From: JADKAV01 sp963732355
GTDB lineage: Bacteria > Actinomycetota > Actinomycetes > S36-B12 > UBA10799
DNA length: 64,000 nt
NCBI GenBank assembly: GCA_963732355.1
Contig: CAVSZD010000006.1
Span: forward strand, 186,001-250,000
Direction of reading: 5' to 3'
Position 1 is the stretch's first letter; each line of letters begins with the position of its first letter. Below are positions 33,404 through 41,900 of the stretch, piece by piece. Under the pieces are notes generated by a model. It had not been told where the DNA came from. It was given only the letters and a program-made list of their open reading frames with translations, and made no database searches. A program made the position numbers and the translations under genes.

Positions 33404-36022
33404 TCACTTGCGCGAGGCGGCCTTCTTGCGCGGACGCTTCGTCGACGGGCCCTTCGCACGCTTCTCACTGATCAGGTCGCTGGCGCGCTCAAGCGTGATG
33501 GTCAAGGGGTCGTCGGCCACTCGCAGAGACGCGTTGATCTCGCCGTCGGTCACGTAGGGCCCGAAGCGGCCCTCCTTGAGTTCGATCTTCTTGCCGCTGA
33601 TCGGGTCGGTGCCGATCTCCTTGCCCGGCTGCGGCTCCTGACGACCGCGACCCCGCTTCGGCTGCGCGAACAACGCCAGCGCCTCATCCACGGTGCAGCT
33701 GAAGATGCTGGGCTCGTCGGGCAGTGACCGGGAGTCCTTGCCGTGGGTCAAATACGGTCCGTAGCGGCCGTTCTGGGCCATGATCGGCTCGCCGTCCTCC
33801 GGGTGCTTGCCGACCTCGCGCGGCAGCGACAACAACCGCAGCGCATCCTCGAGGGTGATCGTGGTCATCTCCATGTCGGAGAAGAGGCTCGCCGTGCGCG
33901 GCTTGACCGTCTTGCGCGGCTTCTTGGCACCCTCAGGTAAAGGCGGCAGAATCTCGGTCACATACGGACCGAACCGCCCGGACTTCGTGACGATCTCGTG
34001 GCCGGTGTCCGGGTCGGTGCCCAGGACCCGCTCCTCCTTGGGCGCGTTGAGCAACTCGATGGCCTTCTCGGCGGTCAACTCGTCGGGGGGCAGGTCGGCC
34101 GGGACGTTGGCGCGCTTCTCCCCCTGCTCGAGGTAAGGCCCGAACTTACCCACGCGCAACGCGACCTCGCCGTCGATCGGGAAGGTCGAGTTCTCGCGCG
34201 GGTCGATCTCGGGAAGCCGTTCGATCATCGGGTGCAGGCCGACGAAGGTGCCCCCGCGCGGATCAGCCCCGCCGTAATAGAACGTGCCCAGGACCAAGTT
34301 CCGGCTCTGATCACCGGAGGCCACCGTGTCCAGGATCTCTTCGAGCTCGGCGGTGAAGTCGTAGTCCACCAGCGACGAGAAGTGATCCTCCAATAGGCGC
34401 ACGACCGCGAACGCCAGCCACGCCGGGACCAGGGCACTGCCACGCTTGAACACATAACCGCGGTCCAGCAGCGTCCCGATGATGTTGGACCATGTTGAGG
34501 GCCGGCCGATACCGCGCTCCTCAAGAGCCTTCAGCAACGACGCCTCGGTGTAGCGGGCGGGCGGCTTGGTGCTGTGCAGCTCAGCGTTGAGGGCACGCAC
34601 GTTGACCTCGTCGCCGACAGCCAGGCGCGGCAACCGTCGCTGCTCGCCCGAGTCGTCGTCGTCGCGGCTCTCCTCGTAGGCAGCCAGGAATCCGGGGAAG
34701 GTCACCACGGTCCCACTCGCGGAGAAGATCGTGGCGATCCCGTCAGAGGTGCTCGCCGCCAGCCGCAGGGAGGTGGTCGCAACGCGGGCGTCGGCCATCT
34801 GCGAGGCGACCGTGCGCTTCCAGATGAGGTCGTAGAGGGCCAGCTCGTCGGGGTTGAGCTCGCCGGACACCTGCCCGGGGGTGCGGAAGGACTCACCGGC
34901 CGGACGGATCGCCTCGTGAGCCTCCTGCGCGTTCTTCACCTTGCGGTCGTACGTGCGCTTCGGGCCTGGGAACAGGTGGTCCTCACCATAGAGGGACGCG
35001 GCTTGCGCACGAGCGGCATGGATCGCGGTTGCCGACAGCGTGGTCGAGTCGGTACGCATATAGGTGATGTAGCCGCGCTCGTACAGACCCTGGGCAACGC
35101 GCATGGTGCGCTGACCGCCCCAGCGCAGTTTGCGTGACGCCTCCTGCTGCAACGTCGAGGTCATGAACGGCGGTGAAGGACGGCGCGTGCCCGGCTTCTC
35201 CTCCACCGAGTCAACGGTCATGGTCGAGTTGGTGAGGCCCTCGACGATGCTCTGGGCGGTTGCGAGTTCCAGGTGACGGACATCGGCCTTCTTGAGCTGG
35301 CCGCGGTCGTTGAACGAGTCGCCACGAGCGATGCGTTTGCCGTCGACGTGAGTCAGCGTCGCGGTGAAACTACCCGGGTCGACCAGCGCCTCGATGTCGG
35401 CGTAGTCGGCGCGCACGAAGGCCATCCGGTCGCGTTCACGATCCACGACCAAGCGCAGCGCCACGGACTGAACCCGTCCGGCGGACAGGCGCGGCATGAC
35501 CTTCTTCCAGAGCACTGGTGACACTTCGTAGCCGTACAACCGGTCGAGGATGCGCCGGGTCTCCTGGGCGTCCACGAGGTCCTTGTCGAGCTCGCGGGTG
35601 TTCTGCAGCGCACCTTGGATGGCGTCGCGCGTGATCTCGTTGAACACCATGCGCCGCACGGGGATCTTCGGCTTGAGCACCTCCATGAGATGCCAGGCGA
35701 TCGCCTCACCTTCGCGGTCCTCATCAGTGGCCAGCAGCAGCTCGTCGACGCCGGCCATCTTGTCCTTGAGTTCCTTGACGCGTGCTCGTTTGTCGGCATT
35801 GACAACGTAGATCGGGTTGAAATTGTTCTCGATGTCCACCCCGAGCCGCGCCCACGGCTCACCCTTGTATTTGGCCGGGATGTCGGCGGCCCGATCGGGC
35901 AGGTCGCGGATGTGCCCGACACTGGCCGTCACCTCGAAGCCGTCGCCGAGGTAGCCCTGAATCGTCTTGGCCTTTGCGGGCGACTCGACGATCACAAGGC
36001 GGCGCACTGTGTTTGCGGGCAT
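33404..36022 (-). CDS. topA: DNA topoisomerase I (type IA)
   Basis: 872 residues from an ATG with GGAAGGAAA upstream. The TOPRIM domain opens with RLVIVESPAKAKTI and has LLLATDEDREGEAIAWHL. The catalytic Tyr is in GYITYMRTDST. The C-terminal half has the repeated actinobacterial topo C modules (GKFGPYLEQG, GRFGPYVTE, GRYGPYLTHG, GRFGPYVTDG) instead of zinc fingers, and a Lys/Arg-rich tail. It relaxes negative supercoils. An alternative start 15 codons earlier lacks a ribosome site. Confidence 0.97.
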   Translation of the reverse strand: MPANTVRRLVIVESPAKAKTIQGYLGDGFEVTASVGHIRDLPDRAADIPAKYKGEPWARLGVDIENNFNPIYVVNADKRARVKELKDKMAGVDELLLATDEDREGEAIAWHLMEVLKPKIPVRRMVFNEITRDAIQGALQNTRELDKDLVDAQETRRILDRLYGYEVSPVLWKKVMPRLSAGRVQSVALRLVVDRERDRMAFVRADYADIEALVDPGSFTATLTHVDGKRIARGDSFNDRGQLKKADVRHLELATAQSIVEGLTNSTMTVDSVEEKPGTRRPSPPFMTSTLQQEASRKLRWGGQRTMRVAQGLYERGYITYMRTDSTTLSATAIHAARAQAASLYGEDHLFPGPKRTYDRKVKNAQEAHEAIRPAGESFRTPGQVSGELNPDELALYDLIWKRTVASQMADARVATTSLRLAASTSDGIATIFSASGTVVTFPGFLAAYEESRDDDDSGEQRRLPRLAVGDEVNVRALNAELHSTKPPARYTEASLLKALEERGIGRPSTWSNIIGTLLDRGYVFKRGSALVPAWLAFAVVRLLEDHFSSLVDYDFTAELEEILDTVASGDQSRNLVLGTFYYGGADPRGGTFVGLHPMIERLPEIDPRENSTFPIDGEVALRVGKFGPYLEQGEKRANVPADLPPDELTAEKAIELLNAPKEERVLGTDPDTGHEIVTKSGRFGPYVTEILPPLPEGAKKPRKTVKPRTASLFSDMEMTTITLEDALRLLSLPREVGKHPEDGEPIMAQNGRYGPYLTHGKDSRSLPDEPSIFSCTVDEALALFAQPKRGRGRQEPQPGKEIGTDPISGKKIELKEGRFGPYVTDGEINASLRVADDPLTITLERASDLISEKRAKGPSTKRPRKKAASRK

Positions 36023-36191
36023 GGTTTCCTTCCGTTTCGTCCCCATGATGCGGGTACGAATCGGCACAGTACGACGCCGGGGGGTCGTTGCGCGAGGTGA
36101 GCGGGTCGGCCCAGCCCGCCATTCTTGCGAAGTTCCCGGTACACGCTGGCGTGTCGGAGTCAGATCGCGACAACCGGCGGACAGCCGGCGT

Positions 36192-37658
36192 TCACCCCCT
36201 GTTCGGAGTGAAAACCTCGCCGAAAACGCCCTTCAGCAGGACCTCGACCAAAGGCGCGGGCGAGGCCTCCAGCAGCGCGTTGACCCCGGCCATCTCCTCG
36301 GGCAGGGCCACCGAACCGCCCTCACCTTTGAACCCCGCCAACTGCATCAGCCCGTCAACAGTCGCGTCGTCAAGCGCGGCCACGTCGATGCTCGCGGCGG
36401 CTGCGGCGAGGTTCGGGTCGATGTCGGCACGACCCTTGCCCGTCGCGGCCTCAGTGGCCTCGCGAAGCACGCCGAGCAACTCGTCGGCCCGATCGGCGAT
36501 GCCTGCCGCGACAGTCAAGTGGATGTTCGTCGGACCACCCCGGCGAGCCGGTTGTACCTGCAGGGACCAGCCGAGCTTGTGCGCCTCATCGGCTACGATC
36601 CGCACGTCCGGGCCCTCGGGCGCGCCGGTGTCACCCACACAGACCAGCGATGCTTCCGGCGCGACGACCACGTCCAACCCTGGGATCTGCTCCACTCCCT
36701 CGGCGATGCGCAAAGCCCCGTCCCGCGACTTCAGCGCCAACTCCCGAAGCCCCTCCCGGCCCAATAGGTGCAGCACTGCCCAAGCCGATGCTGCCGGCGC
36801 CACCGACCTGCTGGACAGCAGCGTGTTGTTGATCAAGGGATAGCCGGGCCAGGCAGCGTCGGAGAAGAAGTGGTACTGCCGCAAGTGCGGGTTGGCGCTG
36901 AGCAGGATGGACACACCCTTGGGCGCGTAGCCGTACTTGTGCAGGTCCATCGACGCGGACGTCACGCCCGGGATGCTCATGTCCACCGGTGACCGGCCTT
37001 CAGCCTCCAGGATGAATGGCAACGCCCAGCCCCCGATGCACAGGTCCAGGTGGCACAGGATGTCGCGTTCTGCCGCCGCCGCTGCGATCTCCTCCGCGGG
37101 GTCGATGACGCCGTGGGCGTAACTGGGCGCCGATACCACCGACAGCACTGTGCGCTCCGACATGGCCGCCTTCATCGCTGCCACATCGGCCTTGAAATCG
37201 CTGTCCACCGGGATGTCCACGATCTCGACGTCGAACAGCCACGCCCCCTTGCGGAACGCTGAGTGCGCTGTGACTGGCAGCAGCATCTGCGGAGTTCCCT
37301 GGCCACCATTGCGCCGGAAGCGTTCCCGCGCACCGAGCACTGCGAGCATGCACGATTCGGTTCCCCCACTGGTCACCGTTCCCACGGCATCGGGACCACC
37401 GCCGTGCAGATCCAGCGCCGCACCCACCAGGTCGTTCTCGATGGCCGCGATGCTCGGGAACGCCGTCGGGTCCAGGCCATTGCGCCCCCAGGCCGTAGCC
37501 GCCGCGGCCGCCGAGACCTCTCGCAGTTGCTCGTTGCCGGACTCGAAGTGATAACTCGTCGCCTTGGTGAAGTCAAGGTCCAGCGCGCGCAGTTGTGCCA
37601 ACGCGGCCAGGATCTCGTCGGCGGGAAGACCCTGTTCAGGAAGCGGCGGCAGTGTCAT
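36192..37658 (-). CDS. PLP-dependent lyase/decarboxylase, sphingosine-1-phosphate lyase-like
   Basis: 488 residues of the group II PLP decarboxylase fold. It has VTSGGTESCMLAVLGAR, LPVTAHSAFRKGAWLF, CHLDLCIGGWALPF, and SASMDLHKYGYAPKGVS, in which the Lys of HKYGYAPKG binds PLP. This combination is closest to S1P lyases, which split phosphorylated long-chain bases into an aldehyde and phosphoethanolamine. The bacterial substrate is unknown. Its start overlaps by 23 bases the end of a frameshifted GPH transporter. Confidence 0.82.
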   Translation of the reverse strand: MTLPPLPEQGLPADEILAALAQLRALDLDFTKATSYHFESGNEQLREVSAAAAATAWGRNGLDPTAFPSIAAIENDLVGAALDLHGGGPDAVGTVTSGGTESCMLAVLGARERFRRNGGQGTPQMLLPVTAHSAFRKGAWLFDVEIVDIPVDSDFKADVAAMKAAMSERTVLSVVSAPSYAHGVIDPAEEIAAAAAERDILCHLDLCIGGWALPFILEAEGRSPVDMSIPGVTSASMDLHKYGYAPKGVSILLSANPHLRQYHFFSDAAWPGYPLINNTLLSSRSVAPAASAWAVLHLLGREGLRELALKSRDGALRIAEGVEQIPGLDVVVAPEASLVCVGDTGAPEGPDVRIVADEAHKLGWSLQVQPARRGGPTNIHLTVAAGIADRADELLGVLREATEAATGKGRADIDPNLAAAAASIDVAALDDATVDGLMQLAGFKGEGGSVALPEEMAGVNALLEASPAPLVEVLLKGVFGEVFTPNRG

Positions 37659-38995
37659 GTGATCCTCGCAATTCGTCGAGTCGTTTCTCGGTCAGGTCGT
37701 ACTTGAACAACGTCGGAAGGCTCAGCAGCATCATGAGAGCCGGGAACAGGGAGAAGGACAACACGATCCCGGTCAGTGCACTTGAAGGTTGGGTCACGGT
37801 CTGATCGCCTTCGCTGGAGATGAAGCCGGTCACGGCGAGGATGAGGCCCACAATCGCCGGGCCGAGGGCCAGCGACACGGTCTCGCCTGCGGCCCAGACT
37901 CCTGTGAACACACCAGCACGCTGGCTGCCATGGATCGCGGCATCGGCTGAGACCGCATCCGGGAGCATCGCCAAGGGGAACATCTGCATGCCGGCGTAAG
38001 CCACGCCGACCATCGCCACGAGCACGTAGATTGCGGCATCCGGAAGACTTTGACTGAAGAACAAGCCGATGTGCCGCAATCAGGAAGATCCCACTGGCCA
38101 TCAGGAACCCGCGGTGTTTGCCGACTCGACGAGCCGTTATCGACCACAACGGCATGACCAGGATTGCCGGAGCGACCAGGCACGCGAACAGCAGGGTCTG
38201 CTCCAACTCGCCGCCGCCGAGGATGTAGGTGGCCAGGTACGGGACAGCGGCGAGCATCGCGCCGACACCGAGCGCCTGGCACACGAACGTGACACCGAGC
38301 AGCAGGAACCATCGGTTCTCGCGCACCGCGGCCACCCGCTCCTTGAAACTGGGTTCGGTTTCGGCCTGCGTGTAGGACTTGGTCTTGCGCAGCATCGCCC
38401 AGCAGACAACGGTCGCGACGACCAATAGGACACCGACCACCACCCCCATGCCGGCGTAACCGGTGCGCCCGGAGCCGAAGGCGTTGACCAGGATCGGGGC
38501 CCCCGCGCCGAACAGCAGGATCGACAAGGTCAAGAACACGATGCGGATGCTCATGATCTTGGTGCGCTCGGCGTAGTCGTCGGTGAACTCCGCAGGCATC
38601 GCCAGGTAGGTGACCTGGAAGGTGGCGAACCCGGTGATCGCGAACAGGAAGAACACGCCCACCCAGAGTGCGGCGGCATTGCCCTGCAGTCCGGATGGTG
38701 CCGCGAAAGTGAGCGCGAACATCGGCCCGATAATCAAGCCGCCCACCAGCAGCCACCGCACCCGACTGCCGTGGCGCAACATGGTCTTGTCGGAGACTCC
38801 GCCCATGACCGGCGCGATGATCACGTCCCAGGCCTTGGGGATGAATACGACCAGACTCGCGATCGCCGCTGCGACCCCGAGCACGTCGGTCAAGTAGAAC
38901 AGCAGGACCAAACCGGGAACAGTGGCGAACCCACCTGTGCCGAAGGAGCCGAAGGCGTACCCGAACCGTTGACCCGATGTAAGCCGTTGTGCCAT
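37636..38995 (-). pseudogene. GPH-family MFS transporter, single frameshift
   Basis: The first frame gives 320 residues with about nine helices and the GPH (glycoside-pentoside-hexuronide:cation symporter) pattern: FGSFGTGGFATVPGLVLLFY, PKAWDVIIAPVMGGVSDKT. At about 38070-38085, after GIFLIA, the family sequence continues in another frame (HIGLFFSQSLPDAAIYVLVA onward) to a normal C-terminus. A one-base loss accounts for the break. All other segments are intact, so it is either a recent mutation or a sequencing error. It would precede and be coupled to the S1P-lyase-like gene. Confidence 0.8.
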
Positions 38996-39066
38996 GGCCC
39001 CCAGTATCGTCCGGCAGCAGGTGCCGTTGCCGTGCTAAGCGCGACAATAGAAGCGGGGTGGTTCGC

Positions 39067-39399
39067 ATGACCGCTTCGCAAGGCGCGCGACGGTGGACTA
39101 TGGCGGCGTTCCTGATGCCGCTGTCATATGTGGTCTGGTTCTGGGTCGTGTTCGCTTTGGGGTACTGGGTGACCGACATGTTCGATGCGTACCCGTCAAC
39201 CGATGTCCCGTTGATCCAGACCGGGCTGGACGGCGTGATCGCCGCCGCGGCCTACGGAGTGGTCTGCGGCCTGCCAGCCTGGATCGGTGTCTGGCTGGCA
39301 GTCAAGGCACGCCGCGGCGGGGCTGGCGTCAGCGCGATAGCCGCCCTGGTGCTGGACCTGCTGCTCGCCGTGGGCATGTTCGCCCTCGCGTTCACCTGA
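39067..39399 (+). CDS. small membrane protein
   Basis: 110 residues with three hydrophobic helices: FLMPLSYVVWFWVVFALGYW, GVIAAAAYGVVCGLPAWIGV, and ALVLDLLLAVGMFALAF. The N-terminus is short and basic. A GTG three codons upstream is a possible start. No family recognised. Its 3' end overlaps by 8 bases the end of the convergent reductase gene. Confidence 0.65.
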   Translation: MTASQGARRWTMAAFLMPLSYVVWFWVVFALGYWVTDMFDAYPSTDVPLIQTGLDGVIAAAAYGVVCGLPAWIGVWLAVKARRGGAGVSAIAALVLDLLLAVGMFALAFT

Positions 39400-40471
39400 T
39401 CCGTCCGAAGTCGCTGGCCAGAGCCGCGGCCACGATTGTGTCGATGTAGTCAAGGACCGGTGGGCAGAGGAGCTCAGGCCGCAAATGGGCGTCGGCCTGC
39501 GTGGTGTCGAACTGCAGGCGCAGTTCCAGATAGGGCCTGTAGACCAGCCCAGCCCGCAGCGTTCGCTTAAGCCGGTCATCGGGCACTAGCAACATCAGCG
39601 GCCGGATGATGTTGCGGAACAGAACCGGTGGCACGCGCAGCGGTGGGCGTCTGTCCAGCAACCGGAAGACCCGGGGGAACATCTCGCCGGTGGTGGTGTC
39701 ACGCCGTGGACCGGCGGCCAGGTGGAAGGTTCCGCCGATCGTTTGAGCGTCGTTCGAAAGCGTCAGGATCGCGTCGGCCACAAAGTCCACCGGCACGATG
39801 TCCAATCGGCAGTCCGGGTCGTAGGGGATGACTGGCAAGCGGCCACGAGCGATCACCTTGAGCGGCCAGTAGAGAACTTTCCAGGCTCCGGTTGCTCCGG
39901 TTCGGGAGTCCCCGACCACGATCGACGGCCGGTGCACGGCAATGGGCAGTTCAGCCATCGCCTCGCGAAGGAGTTGCTCGGACTCGTACTTGGTCTGTTC
40001 GTAGGTGTTGTGAAAACCAGCGTCGTGTTCCAGGTCGGACTCCATGATCAGCCCGGTCCGCTTGCCAGCGACATAACACGTGGACACCGCGTCAATCCGG
40101 CGAAGACGCGGCATCTCTCGGCAGGCCTCGAGCAGGTGGGCGGTGCCCCCGACGTTGATCTCGCGGGCCTGTTCCAAAGGGAGGTCGAACGACACGGTTG
40201 CAGCGCAGTGGATGACCGTTGTCACTGTGGCGAGATCCCGCGAGTCGACCCCGAGGGCAGGCTCGGTGACATCGCCGCTGAGCGCGCTCAGCCTTGACGA
40301 ATCGATGTCATTCTCCTGCGCGAGTTGCTCAAGGCGGAGCTCGGCCGACTGGCTCGCACTGGGCCGGATCAGGCACAGGACACGGTCGAATCGAGGGTCA
40401 GCGGCCGCGCGCCGGAGGACCTCCCTGCCGACCATCCCAGTCGCGCCGGTCAGCAGCAGGACCTGCTTCAC
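39392..40471 (-). CDS. extended SDR, fatty acyl reductase/thioester-reductase-like
   Basis: 359 residues. It has LLLTGATGMVGREVLRRA (nucleotide-binding), VIHCAATVSFDLPLEQAREI with NVGGTAHLLEAC, VSTCYVAGKR, and YEQTKYESEQLL with the catalytic Tyr and Lys. This layout, with DLPLEQAREINVGGT, is typical of NAD(P)H-dependent thioester reductase or fatty acyl-CoA reductase domains. It would reduce a carrier- or CoA-bound acyl group to aldehyde or alcohol; the substrate is unknown. Coupled by ATGA to the upstream ATP-grasp gene. Confidence 0.8.
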   Translation of the reverse strand: MKQVLLLTGATGMVGREVLRRAAADPRFDRVLCLIRPSASQSAELRLEQLAQENDIDSSRLSALSGDVTEPALGVDSRDLATVTTVIHCAATVSFDLPLEQAREINVGGTAHLLEACREMPRLRRIDAVSTCYVAGKRTGLIMESDLEHDAGFHNTYEQTKYESEQLLREAMAELPIAVHRPSIVVGDSRTGATGAWKVLYWPLKVIARGRLPVIPYDPDCRLDIVPVDFVADAILTLSNDAQTIGGTFHLAAGPRRDTTTGEMFPRVFRLLDRRPPLRVPPVLFRNIIRPLMLLVPDDRLKRTLRAGLVYRPYLELRLQFDTTQADAHLRPELLCPPVLDYIDTIVAAALASDFGRIR

Positions 40472-41310
40472 AGACGCTGCGCGATGCCACGCACGAGCCG
40501 GCGCAACGCGGTCGGCTCCTGCTTCAGGAACAGGCTCGGTTCGACGAGTTCGAGTTCGGCAAGCAGCGGCTGGTTGTGGTCGTCGCGGATGAGGTCGATG
40601 CGCGCGTAGAGCAACTCATGGGGGATGTCGGCGATGACCGCCTCGGCCAGTTCCCGTTCCTCGTGCGCGATGGGGATCGCATCGGACACACTCTCAGCGG
40701 CATCACCGAGTCGGGGGCTCTTGCGAATTGCGTGCGTGAGTTCCTCGTCGATCCAGATCAGTGACCGTTCGCCATACTCCTCAACCGAGGCCAGGTACGG
40801 CTGGACCATCACCTCCCGGTCAGTCGTCAGTTCCCGCCAGAAGTTCATCGCCGCCTCGGTCGTGGGGTCGGTGATGCGATCGGTGAGGAACGATCCTGCC
40901 CCCACCACGGGTTTGGCGACCACGTCGCGCCAACCACGGTCGGCCATGAGGTCTGCCAACTCCACGTGCTCACCCACGCCCAGCCATGCCGTCGGAACCA
41001 CCGGGACCCCCTGCTTGGCCAACTGCCGCAGATACCCCTTGTGCGTGTTCCAGTGGACAACCTCCACCGGGTTGAACAGACGCGTGACCGTGCCTGCCCG
41101 AACCGCCCACTCCAGGAACTCGTCCAGATGGTCGATGTAGTTCCACGCCGATCGCAGCACCGCGATCGGGTAGGCCGACCAATCCACTGACGGATCGTCC
41201 CAGGCGACAAGATGCGGTTCCAGCCCGGCTTCGGTCAGGGCGTCGAGCAGCAGTTGCTCATCGAGGTCCTCTTCGGGCATTCGTTGGCAGGTGACAATCG
41301 CTACGCTCAC
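40468..41310 (-). CDS. ATP-grasp ligase-like protein
   Basis: 280 residues from a GTG (VSVAIVTCQRMPEEDLDEQL); the frame runs 12 codons further upstream without a better start. It has AVLRSAWNYIDHLDEFLEWA, NTHKGYLRQL, VVAKPVVGAGSFLTDRI (ATP-binding Lys and Gly loop), and ARIDLIRDDHNQPLLAELEL with the Mg-binding acidic cluster. Similar to RimK/DcsG-type ATP-grasp enzymes that join a carboxylate to an amine. Translationally coupled to the acyl-reductase-like gene, so both probably act on one product. Confidence 0.8.
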   Translation of the reverse strand: MSVAIVTCQRMPEEDLDEQLLLDALTEAGLEPHLVAWDDPSVDWSAYPIAVLRSAWNYIDHLDEFLEWAVRAGTVTRLFNPVEVVHWNTHKGYLRQLAKQGVPVVPTAWLGVGEHVELADLMADRGWRDVVAKPVVGAGSFLTDRITDPTTEAAMNFWRELTTDREVMVQPYLASVEEYGERSLIWIDEELTHAIRKSPRLGDAAESVSDAIPIAHEERELAEAVIADIPHELLYARIDLIRDDHNQPLLAELELVEPSLFLKQEPTALRRLVRGIAQRL

Positions 41311-41376
41311 CCGCCCACTCTTGCCGATACGCCGGGCAGGAGGCAACGCCGGCAGGGGCGAGGGCAGGGCTTGCTG

Positions 41377-41448
41377 CCCACCTCGCCCACCTCGCCCACC
41401 TCGCCCACCTCGCCCACCTCGCCCACCTCGCCCACCTCGCCCACCTCG
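41377..41448. repeat. 9-bp tandem repeat, eight perfect copies
   Basis: CCCACCTCG is repeated eight times without error and runs straight into copy 3 of the 68-bp palindrome, sharing its first G. A single CCCACCTCG also directly precedes copy 4. The perfection of the repeat points to recent slippage expansion from the sequence flanking the palindrome. Confidence 0.95.
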
Positions 41449-41515
41449 TTAGAGGTTGTGGTCCGCGTTAGCGAATCCACGCGTTGATTCGCTAACCAAC
41501 AGCACAACCTCTAAC
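41448..41515. repeat. 68-bp palindromic element, copy 3
   Basis: Same outer (GTTAGAGGTTGTG) and inner (GTTAGCGAA) blocks, but the left middle block is GTCCGC while the right is CAACAG, so the six central base pairs of the stem do not form. A further partial arm (CAACCGCACAACCTC) follows directly. Centre TCCACGCGTTGA. Confidence 0.92.
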
Positions 41516-41650
41516 CAACCGCACAACCTCGAACGCGGTCGGCCCAGGCGCGCCCCGGCAGAGGCATGGGCAGTTGGGTCAGGACACTTGGGCAACCACA
41601 GCTGGGGGCGGGGCGAGGGGAGTTGGTGTCTCGCCCTCGTCGCCCACCTC

Positions 41651-41718
41651 GTTAGAGGTTGTGGTCCGCGTTAGCGAATCAACGCGTGGATTCGCTAACC
41701 AACCGCACAACCTCTAAC
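41651..41718. repeat. 68-bp palindromic element, copy 4
   Basis: Left middle block GTCCGC, right middle block CAACCG; centre TCAACGCGTGGA. It lies 135 bases from copy 3 in the gap upstream of the ATP-grasp gene and downstream of hppA. Sequence on either side (41.52-41.65 and 41.72-41.85 kb) is GC-rich low-complexity DNA with CAGGCG-type runs and no gene. Confidence 0.92.
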
Positions 41719-41850
41719 GCCGGCAGGGGCAGGCGCAGGCAGGCGCAGGCAGGGACAGGCGCCGGCCCCGGCAGGCGCCGGCAGAGACAGGGCGGACGGC
41801 CGGGCGCGACCACCGAGCCGCCAAACCGCGACCCGCCCCGGCCAACGCAA

Positions 41851-41886
41851 GCGACCCCCGCCCGGTCGAACCGGAGCGGGGGTCGC
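41851..41886 (-). terminator. stem-loop terminator of hppA
   Basis: An 11-base perfect stem, GCGACCCCCGC with its complement, and a 14-base loop, 14 bases past the hppA stop. No strong U run follows on the minus strand, but stem strength and place fit a terminator. Confidence 0.65.
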
Positions 41887-41900
41887 GAGGGTGATGCGGA

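Noticed and set aside
41377..41448. CRISPR-like short regular repeat
   Set aside because: Repeats are 9 bp and directly abutting, with no spacers and no cas genes.
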